Below, one piece after another: positions 55,706 to 64,000 of a stretch of 64,000 nucleotides of DNA; position 1 is the stretch's first letter, and every line of letters starts with the position of its first letter. This DNA is from Ascidia mentula (Eukaryota; Chordata; Ascidiacea; Phlebobranchia; Ascidiidae). The position numbers and the translations under genes were made by a program. The notes under the pieces were generated by a model that saw only the letters and a list, made by a program, of their open reading frames with translations, ran no database searches and was not told where the DNA came from. Where the stretch lies: contig OX387204.1 of NCBI GenBank assembly GCA_947561715.1, forward strand, positions 10,855,001-10,919,000. Reading direction: 5' to 3'.

Positions 55706-55921
55706 GTACATTGTCTTCTTCCCCACGACGTCTAGCTGCTTGATCAGTCTTTCATCACACAAGGTTGTAGTGAATCCTTGATCCAAAAAGGCGTACGTTT
55801 CCAGCTCCCTGCCACTACTGCCAGTAACCTTTACCAGGACAATATTAAGATACACGCTTTTCGCATGAGTGCTCATACAAGTCCAGCTGACAGTTGCACT
55901 TGACGATGACGTTGTCTCCAC
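55706..55921 (-). pseudogene. BEL2 protease
   Basis: The frame has SVYLNIVLVKVTGSSG, then ETYAFLDQGFTTTLCDERLI, a BEL-type retropepsin active site with Asp-Gln-Gly. The reading frame continues into the MITE and stops there. Confidence 0.85.
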
Positions 55922-55969
55922 TGATGATTGCGTAGATGCTTCACATACGGCTGCAGTTGAAGAAGTCTT

Positions 55970-56299
55970 TCATTCCCTCCAGTGCAGAAGATTGTGATAT
56001 TTTCCGCGACATCCGCTGATCGAACAAGAACTTGGCAAACTACAAGTTCTTGCTATATGGCCTTTCATAAAACAATTATCACACAGCCGAGCTTGACGAA
56101 GAAACTTCCTTCGCTCAACGAAGATTTTTCGTTTAAATAAGTCACAATTCGCAAGGTCGTGCGATTTGCCGAACAAAGGACATCCTGATTTCTGAGTGGT
56201 GCTCGGTTCGAATTTTCTATCGTTTCTTGGAGCAACCGATGTTGCGTTGGTCGATGCTCTTATTTTCGTCGGAAGACCTTTGTTACGCTTCTGTTGCAT
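55970..56299 (-). pseudogene. BEL2 gag zinc-knuckle region
   Basis: The frame has CPLFGKSHDLANC, then LCDNCFMKGHIARTC and CSISGCRGKYHNLLH, the Cys/His clusters found at the gag-protease boundary in BEL elements. Confidence 0.88.
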
Positions 56300-57687
56300 A
56301 TCCCTGTCCTTCCGAGGACCAACATACGACCAAACATCGTGTTCCCAATATAAGTTTCATTCTTAACAAACTCAACGAGGTGACAGAAACGAGGCTCTTC
56401 TCCACTTCTTTGAATGCCGGCTCTACGCCATCGGCCCTGCATTGTGAATGGCAACCGCTTTACTATGTTCAACATATTTTCAAAGTTGTTGATGTCTGCA
56501 AAGTATCCCAGATGAGTCAGAGTCACTAAACACTCCTCCAAGGCTCGTGCAAGTTCCGACAATTCGTCGGCATCATCGGATCTCAGGTAAGGCCAATGAC
56601 CTAACTTTTCCACGTACGCACGTGCGATTACTAGAGGACGACCGTACCGTTCGTATAGCAACTCTCAGGCCTTTCTGTACCATACGTTTTCCAGACCAAT
56701 ACAAAAGGAGATCATGTCATACGCTTCCTTACGACAGTACTGAATCAGGTAGTTCAGCTTTGCGTTGTCACTGTCTACGCGACGACCAATATTTTCGTCA
56801 AAGCTTATCATGAAACGCGTATACATTAGTGGATCACCTTCGAAATACAACAATTCCGGTCTGGAAAGGTCCATTCCTGCCTTTAACACAGCAGCAACAC
56901 GGTACAAGTCACTCACCTCCGGTTCATGATTTGTCACATCCGGTTTTGACTTAGGTTCACTGCATGAAGAGGTTGGACTGTCCATTACCACCTTCACCTT
57001 GTCGTTACTGTCGTTGACATCGTCAGACTCGAACGCTTGATTTTCCTCTTTTATTTCCGGCGGTTTGGCCTGTGTAGAGGGTGGGGAAAACTCCATCAAA
57101 GCACGATCCCGATGATGACTTTCGTTCCCACAATTCAGCTTCCATTGTGGCAGCCCTTGCTTATGATCTGCATCAAGAATTTTTATCTCATTTTCAGCTT
57201 CCATCGTTTTCTGAAGAAGTTTACTCTCGGCTTCCATCTTCTTTTGCAGAAACTCCTTTTCCAAAAGCGCAACCTCTTTTCTTACAAGAGCTTCAGTACG
57301 CCTGCAACTCGAGCTCGAGCTTACTCGTGAACTAGCTTTGCTTTTTGAACCAAAATCGCTGACAGACAATGCCTTGCTGTCACGTTCAGTTGGCCTTGGA
57401 CGCATTACTTGCTCCATCCATTTATTTACGCGTACATCAAGCTCTTGTTTGCCACTTCGTAAACTTGAAAGTGCAACGTTAATTTTCCTTTTGTCCCTTT
57501 TCTTTTTTACCGAATTCAAAGGTATTGCATGTTTGTCGACACATTCGTCATACAAAAGGTCGATAGCCGAAGTTACCTCCTTTAACTTTTGCACATTCGA
57601 GGAGTCCATCATTATTTTCTCAGCATCTTGATATGCCAAGTTAATACGATCAACTAAAATGTCAAGGGTTTTTCGAGATTCAACCAT
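56260..57687 (-). pseudogene. BEL2 gag
   Basis: The start MVESRKTLDILVDRINLAYQ lies about 70 bases inside the 5' LTR. The first 200 residues are charged, with a coiled coil (EKEFLQKKMEAESKLLQKTM). The gag core has LYFEGDPLMYTRFMISFDEN. After a stop at 56665 a shifted frame (56661-56260) continues with MLYERYGRPLVIARAYVEKL. One frameshift thus breaks an otherwise normal BEL gag. Confidence 0.85.
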
Positions 57688-57758
57688 CTTGCAACCTCTA
57701 TCGACACGTTACTCCGTATTTGTCCGAGTAGGAACGTTGTCCAAGTTGAAAACTTTAA

Positions 57759-58346
57759 AGTTACGACCGCTTGTGCGCAGCCTGGTCCTGCGCCGTTCGT
57801 CCCTTTAAGCAAACGCGCCCACCCAATTCTCCACCGCAACAACCCACTCCTGGTCCGAATGGCCGTCTTGTTTATTCTGAGCGTAGCGGTTTTCTGCAAC
57901 CACAACATTCATAATAGCATATTGCTACGTCACAGTAGAATATTAAAACATTGCACAACGCAGATATGCCTCCCAGCACAGTTAACAATTGTATCTTAGT
58001 TAATCGTTTACATTGAAAAGATTTAAGACTCTCAAACCACGTCGGGCACATCACAAGTTCAAAACGTATGTATAACTGAACATACCAACTGTGTGGGATC
58101 CAGGTACTTACTAGCCTGCGACAAGTGGCTTCATCAACGTTCCAAATATTCAATAAGCATCGACACGTTTTACATTAATATGCCTTATTCAAATAGAAAC
58201 AGGATCAAATTAGTTAACATAACAAAGTTTGATCAACAGTACAATTTCCTTTCACGATACAAGCATGTCGTCCTAAAGACGGTGAAGGGTAAAATCAGTA
58301 CTGGTGAAGGGTAAAATCAGCCAAGCGTTAAATTCTCGCTGTAACA
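57759..58346 (-). repeat. BEL2 5' LTR
   Basis: 588 bp, about 10 bp shorter than the other LTR, with scattered substitutions and small indels near its right end. Confidence 0.93.
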
Positions 58347-58351
58347 GTAGC

Positions 58352-59750
58352 TTTCTTCCACTCTGATGGAAAGACAGTAGCGGAAATTATGTAATTAAAT
58401 AGGTAGCTGGAATAGGAATTCTGCACATTGCTTTAAAATGCTGTTGAGGAAGATTTAGGGGATTAGAAGATTTGCTTGAGCCAAGTTTACGTAATACGCG
58501 GTACACATCAAACGGGGTAATGTCAAGAGGAGTTAGGATAGGTTGAGCAGACTGGAAGTCGGAGGAAAAGACAGTGAAAGCAGATTTGAAGGAAGTGTAG
58601 AAATGGAGGCGGCACGAAGGTTACTCCGTTGTAAACAAAGTTTGGTGTAATGCTTTTGTCAGAACTGTCATACGTGTGAGGATTTTTGTGTGAGCCACCA
58701 AAACCGCTTCGAGGAAGGTGTGGAAAGTTAAAGTTAACAATGTGCGCATAGTATTCCACTTTTGCATTCTTAATTTTTAATTTTGCTGCGGATTACCAGA
58801 ATTTCTCCATTGGTAAACCAGCGATGCTTTCGAAAAAGAAGTTTGATTTCGTGATTCAGCCATATGCTTACATTTTGCAGTATGCTTGTAATATTGGAGC
58901 GGAATAAGGTTAACAACATCTGTGATATTGTTTAGAGCTATGTCAGCAGAGGATGAGTTCACAAGTAAATCTTTCCAGGGATAAGCGAATAACGTACTGT
59001 TTAACGATTTAAAATCAGCGTTGGCGAAATTCCATTTATGAAACACATGATTAGGCAGAGCGCTGTTATAGATATGTTAAGTAAAGCATAAACAACGCAG
59101 TGATCCAAATTAAAAAGTGGTGGTACGTACCCCAGACGACAATACGTACACGGGTTTATCTACTAAGATCCGATCTACAATGTTACTAAGCCTTCTTGGC
59201 TGGTCTATTAGTTGCACAAAGCCACGCTGGGTAACAGAAGAATACAAAGCGGAGTTAAAAACGGTTGCGTTCGGCTGGGTAAAATCACTTACAATAAACG
59301 CATTTGGTGGACAGTTAACAAATCAATTGTGGAACATATTTTTGCCGACAAAATCTTTGGAAGTTTTATTATAACTGGGAGGTTGGTATCCAATTCATAT
59401 CAATATTGGCCGACTATTGACAATCGTGGTAATTTTCAGCCACATTAATCGCATTGGTCAGACTCATGATCATACAGGCGTACGCAGCGAATATCATTAC
59501 GCACATAAGCCAACACCTTATACCTCCATGTCTATTTCTGTCCTTTCTGAAAGGAAACTGTAAACCGTAAAATTACCAAACAATCGTCAGAAATATTGAA
59601 ATCTAGCCATGTTTCTGTCACGCAGACAATGTCGAAACCACGATTTAACGCCATGAATTGCAATTCATCGCAGGGCTTTTATAGGCGAAATGCATTGAGC
59701 ATTAATGTAACAAACTGCTAGACAGTAAACAAACTGATATACATTTAAAC
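58352..59750 (-). pseudogene. LINE endonuclease and start of reverse transcriptase
   Basis: On the minus strand, near 59640-59700 stands FDIVCVTETWLDFNIS, the APE-type endonuclease signature, followed by a YVRND-type block. The frame 59046-58777 has NFANADFKSLNSTLFAYPWK, an endonuclease end. Near 58500 PILTPLDITPFDVYRVLRKL with KSSNPLNLPQQHFKA is the usual start of LINE RT. BEL2 interrupts at 58346. Many stops show decay. Confidence 0.75.
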
Positions 59751-59863
59751 AACATAAAAACTAAGAATTAATAAACCGCTCACTATTGATAAAAATTTAG
59801 TACTCAGCGTTATCGATTTTCCACTTCATTTTTCCTTGCTTTAGAATGTATTAGTACGACGAA

Positions 59864-60443
59864 TTAAATATTTTCTTTGTACCTGCATAGAAGCAGGTAG
59901 ATTGTTATGTTTGCATTATAGGACCGTGCCCGACCAGCAAGAGAAAAAACTTTTCGTTTGTCAGACATCTTGAGAAACATCACCATAGGGTCTGGTTTCG
60001 ATAAATCCTGATCTTTAGTAATTGTTGACGTGCGACGCGGAAGGCGGTGTATATTGTTGAAATCAATCTTGGCGAGTTTAGAAGGCGGATACTGTAGCTT
60101 TTCCGTCAAAAATGTTCTAACAACATGTTCAGTTTGGTTAGGTAACACATCAGCTAGTAGTTGTGGTATACCATGAAGCAACAATTTAAATTCCTTTGAA
60201 TGCATCTCGTCCAAAACACGCTTTTTATTGCACTGTAGCTCTTTGCCTTCGAGCACATCAATGCGGTGGTGTGCGTCCTCGAGGATTGTTTCAGCTTGCT
60301 GGAACGCGTTTCCGCAGGTCGGTCAAGCGCCGATCCACTGATTGCATCAGGTTGAACAAGTCGCGCAATGTAGGCGCACCAGCTTCCCTTGTTTTCGCAT
60401 TTGCTGTTATTCTATGACTTCCTCTCATAGTAATGTTATCCAT
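59864..60443 (-). pseudogene. LINE ORF1 (coiled coil plus RRM-like)
   Basis: The reading begins MDNITMRGSHRI at 60443 with a coil-like segment (LRDLFNLMQSVDRRLTDLRK). A frameshift near 60300 leads to a frame with ILEDAHHRIDVLEGKELQC and LLLHGIPQLLADVLPN, then IDFNNIHRLPRR, the pattern of L1-type ORF1 RNA-binding proteins. It stops at 59864. Confidence 0.65.
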
Positions 60444-60444
60444 A

Positions 60445-60869
60445 ATTGTGTGGGAAATATTTCGTTACGACTGATAATTTCAACCATAAACTCATCATGT
60501 AGAGTGCAAACGACATAATGCCCTATACCAAATGTATGATGCAAGGTGCCAGCAGTCTTATGACTGCCAAGTAAACTGTTTTTGTATAGTTAAATGAAAA
60601 TATCTGTTGTGAATTACAGCGAATTGGTTCGAGTTGGTAACTTGAATGGTGACTGAGTAATGAATGTTTACCTGGTGCAATCGAATTCCATTTGAAGTCG
60701 GTCCTTCTTGCATTTGTGCATCTTGTATTGGTGAGTTGAAAACTGTCTGTCATGTTACATGTGTGACTGTTCGCTAAGATGTGTTTTGTTTTGTTTGGTG
60801 AACTTATCACAGATCGTTAACTGTGCCGATGAATAAAAGGATACTGTTATTTGCTGTCAGTGCGGCGAA
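60445..60869. other. Intergenic stretch
   Basis: No supported gene; possible LTR of BEL3 near its right end, not proven. Confidence 0.35.
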
Positions 60870-61805
60870 ACACCTGTTACGAGGTTAGCTGGCCATCGAG
60901 CCTGTTAAGTTAGCCATGTTATATAAGCTAACGAACTAAGAATCTTCAACAAGCGAAGGATCGACGATTGATTTGGTCATCGTTTCGTACTTTGAGGAAT
61001 CGATCACAGGGAACATTTCCACCCCGTGATATTGCATCACAATTAAACCGTATGACGGAAGATCAAGAAAACGAAATAGTAGAGGCTTTGAAGGCTCTAC
61101 AAGATAGCTACGCTTGCGCGGAGAGTCCTAGGGAAAAGACGTAAGATCTTTCAGCGCTACGTGAATTGAACTTTACTCAAATATGTCGGATAGTGATAAA
61201 CAACCACAGACAGTCTCGCGTAAGCGCGAGATAAAAGGGTCGCAGCGTAGATATCGAAACTGAAGTGAAGAGCCTACCGGTAATTCCAACCTTGCGTCTG
61301 ATGCACAATGTAGTTCCATTACTAACCCTAGCCCGCAATTTCTGTCAAACGTTTTTCAATGTACGAGCTCACATTTGCAGTCAAATGTTGTAAGGCGCTC
61401 GTGTTCACAACTTAGATCGAATGAGCAACACATGAAAGCGCCTGTGAACGTGCCCGCATGAAGCATCGAGAATCATACAACTGGTACGCTTGACGAAATC
61501 CCTCGAGCAAGCGCAAATATATATTGCCCTGGTCCCCAAATATCACGCCACTACTAAAGACGAATCAGGACGCATACCATCGTGCATTCCAAGGATTTGT
61601 GTTTCAAGTAGTTAAACGCTGGCCACCGTGCGAGTGACTGAGATGCCAGTCAAAGTTGTTTTGTCACGGATGCAATGGTAAATCGCACCACAAATTTATG
61701 CACTACCCGGCCCCTCCAACTGTGTCCGAAGAGGTACGAAATGACAATCGTGCTTGCGCTACGATCCGAAGTCACGAGTAAACTGTAAGTGTCAACCCAT
61801 CTGGG

Positions 61806-62447
61806 ATGTACCTGAATGTCGTCCATGTGATTGTTCGCCATGGGACCACTGACATTGCCACTTACGCTTTTCTGGATCAGGGTTCTGCCACAACGCTTTC
61901 TGAACGTAAGCTTGGAGACAAATTTGGTGCGTCTGGACGATCCAAACAAAATTTGTTGAACACACTGACGTCACCGCAAAAACACGACACAATTGCAATT
62001 TCCTTGTCAGTCGAACCACTTGATGGAGGTGAGCAAATCAACTTGCCAGAAGTAGTAGAAGTTGATCAAATTGCTGTAAAATCGAATAGGTCTCCCGCCA
62101 GAAAAACTCTGAAGATACACCCATTGATGAGGAATCTGCAATTGTCTTCCGTTGCTGGTGGAACTGTCACACTGTTGGTTGGTGCTAATGTACCTGTGGC
62201 ACATCGCGTACAGTACATTCGTCCTGGAAACGATGAATGCCCAGCTGCCGTGAAGACCCCCCTTGGGTGGTTTTTGCTGGGTCGATCGTTCAAAGGTGCC
62301 TACATATCTGCTGTAGATGCCAACTTTACTTGCTCCATGGACACCGCCCATGCCATGTTTCTGAGCGATGAGAGTTACCTGATTCCTATGAGGACGAATT
62401 GTTTGAAAATCTTTTCTTTAGGGAAGATCGGAAGACGTACCAGTTGA
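61806..62447 (+). pseudogene. BEL3 protease and linker
   Basis: The frame has TDIATYAFLDQGSATTLSER, a BEL retropepsin site, then VTLLVGANVPVAHRV and KTPLGWFLLGRSFKG. A frameshift near 62420 ends it before RT. Confidence 0.88.
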
Positions 62448-62510
62448 TGAAGGACTCCATCCAAGTCTTGCCTAACAATCTGAAGATGGCCAACAAAAGA
62501 TTGGTATCAA

Positions 62511-63176
62511 TTGAATCAGAAGTACACTAAGCAAATGCATGCAACAGTCGACAAAGGATTTGTTGAAGAAGTACCAGAGGAGGAACTGATTACCAAACGT
62601 CGGACGTGGTACATACCTAATCATGGTGTTGTGAACCCTCACAAACCTGGTAAATTGCGTGTTGTGTTTGATTGCGCAGCTCTATATTGTGGACTCTCTC
62701 TGAACCATACGTTGATGCGAAGTCCTGATCTTGTCAACCGTCTACTTGGTGTCTTGTTGCGCTTCCGTAAGTCGCCAATTGCTTTTGTGGTTGACATTGG
62801 GGCTGTGTTTTACCAAGTGCAAGTTGCCCCACGTGATCGTGACAGTTTGCCTGGTGGTGACCTGCCATGCGAGTCTGTACCCCACAGAATAAATGTATAT
62901 GTCTTCGGGGCAACTGCGTCTCCAAACTGCACAACCTTTTGTTTACGTCAAACCATTAGTGATTTTGGAAGTGAATTTGAACCCATTGTTGCCTCCAGCA
63001 CGGTTGAACGTAAATTCTATGTTGATGATTGCCTCACATTGGTGACAGATGTTCAAACTGGATTGCAGCTTGTCGATGGCCTGCGCTCCTTGCTTGAAAA
63101 GGGTGGATTTCGTTTGATCAAGTGGCTGTCAAACTGCAAGGAGATTATTGATCGCCTACCGGAAAATTATCAATGA
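62511..63176 (+). pseudogene. BEL3 reverse transcriptase
   Basis: The frame starts in the linker and has GKLRVVFDCAALYCGLSLNH, FVVDIGAVFYQVQV and the catalytic KFYVDDCLTL (about residue 168). It ends at a stop after IIDRLPENYQ. The usual RNase H continuation is lost between 63180 and 63400, where only traces remain. Confidence 0.88.
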
Positions 63177-63439
63177 CTTTGCATGCAACGTCGCCCGCTG
63201 AATGTTGAATTACGCGTGGCTTGGTATACAGTGGAATGTTTATGCTGATGCATTTCTATTTGCTGTTTCAACGAATAAAGAAAGCGAAGTGACCTGTACC
63301 TTGGTTATAAGTAAATGGGGCCTGAGCACCCCATGGTGAAAATTATATTCCTCGGTTGGAACTGATGACCGCTGTTCTGGCTGTGAACGTGGAACTGATT
63401 GTGAGCAAAAGCAATTGTGGCACATGACCTAAGCACCGA

Positions 63440-63695
63440 TGTCTTTATATGCCTTTCGCAGATTTGTTGCGGCGAAGTGCTGTATAAATTTATTCCGATA
63501 AGGCACGAATTGTGTGGGTGCTGAGCGTGTTCTGTTCGACGCATCCTCTCCCTGCTTATAAACGAGCAAGTCCTCAACGATGATCAACTGCAAACGTTTC
63601 TGCTGAAAGCGCAATTAATCAACTCGCGGCCCATGACTCCAGTCATACTTGATGACGGTGGTAAGTCACCATTGACACCTAATCACCTGTTAAAA
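63440..63695 (+). pseudogene. BEL3 integrase remnants
   Basis: Near 63450 AFRRFVAAKCCINLFR is followed by a stop and GTNCVGAERVLFD, a damaged SDNGTNF region. Near 63585 stands DDQLQTFLLKAQLINSRPMT and LTPNHLLKV, the integrase C-terminal block of BEL. Confidence 0.75.
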
Positions 63696-63699
63696 GTGC

Positions 63700-64000
63700 A
63701 TGTGACACGACCATGGCAACTTTGCGCAAAAATAAAGGTACATCTACAACAAGCATACTTCCAAAGTTTTTCGGTTCTACGTCAACTAAAAAATGTAAAA
63801 AATGTAAAGTAGCGGCGACCAAAAATCGTAAACCTTTTTCGCTGTAGCGAATTTGACGCCACACAAGGCGCTCGTATAAAAAAATGCATTGTTTACATAG
63901 GAGAAGGCGCCTTAGGATGACACACAAAATCGTGAAGCGTTTCTCATTTAGGATTCCAACATTTGTAGTTACGGACTATATTGCGAAAAATACATTAGTG
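63700..64000. other. Right end of the window, unassigned
   Basis: A 44-codon plus-strand frame from 63713 contains a KKCKKCKVAATK segment; I do not recognise it and do not call it a gene. Confidence 0.3.

Larger units (their letters stand above)
50041..58346 (-). mobile_element. BEL/Pao retrotransposon BEL2, inserted in a LINE
   Basis: LTRs of about 590 bp lie at 50041-50638 and 57759-58346 with GTAGC on both outer sides (50036-50040 and 58347-58351), a 5-bp target duplication. Gag, knuckles, protease, RT, RNase H and integrase run on the minus strand. Stops, frameshifts and two later insertions (51302-51938, 54958-55697) have inactivated it. The LTRs are very similar but not identical. Confidence 0.95.
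60870..63695 (+). mobile_element. BEL/Pao element BEL3 (decayed)
   Basis: Only remnants of gag (Cys/His end near 61650-61700), then protease, RT and integrase pieces in order on the plus strand. The left limit is the TGTTACGAGG near 60870, similar to the LTR start of BEL2, and is tentative. The similarity stops after LTPNHLLKV near 63695, so the integrase end and 3' LTR are missing or outside. Confidence 0.7.

Overview
The window is eukaryotic and looks like an AT-rich invertebrate metazoan genome, probably marine. It carries BEL/Pao, Gypsy, CsRn1-like, LINE and P-element/THAP transposons, a tRNA-derived SINE head, and one conserved animal-type gene, cytosolic alanyl-tRNA synthetase. Nothing in it is bacterial. 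An ascidian tunicate is a guess only: a possible trans-splice-like acceptor lies a few bases before the start codon of the one host gene, but no species can be named from the sequence.

Layout. 1-9994: a decayed BEL/Pao retrotransposon (BEL1, + strand), split by a 4156-bp P-element-like DNA transposon at 3642-7797 with an exact 8-bp target duplication and a three-exon THAP transposase. 9995-24120: two converging copies of a long non-coding LTR element (family A), a solo A LTR broken by a 3.2-kb TA-flanked inverted-repeat transposon, a near-perfect 493-bp palindrome carrying hammerhead-ribozyme-like cores, and a second LTR element (family B, 20756-23110) nested in the right A copy. 24500-27400: fragments of a BEL protease, an unassigned transposase-like protein and another hammerhead-like copy. 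27386-31396: a complete Gypsy retrotransposon with identical 116-bp LTRs and one intact 1241-codon gag-pol ORF. 31850-34953: a broken CsRn1-like Gypsy relic. 35169-36565: a relic of a family B DNA polymerase of viral/Polinton type. 37000-43000: mostly non-coding repeats, including about 450-bp inverted arms at 39770 and 42515 and a tRNA-like SINE head.

44070-46949 holds the only clear host gene, an uninterrupted alanyl-tRNA synthetase ORF. After two foldback elements (47.5-48.5 kb) comes a four-level nest: a LINE on the minus strand (60443 down to 48860) was split by a BEL element (BEL2, 50041-58346, duplication GTAGC). BEL2 then received a solo LTR (51302-51938, duplication ACGTG) and a hAT-like MITE (54958-55697, duplication GTCAAGGA), and the MITE edge was later duplicated in tandem. 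A third decayed BEL element (BEL3, + strand) fills about 60870-63695.

Apart from the synthetase the genes do not form a pathway; the window is a record of successive insertions. The only elements that look capable of activity are the Gypsy element and, except for one frameshift, the P-element-like transposon.
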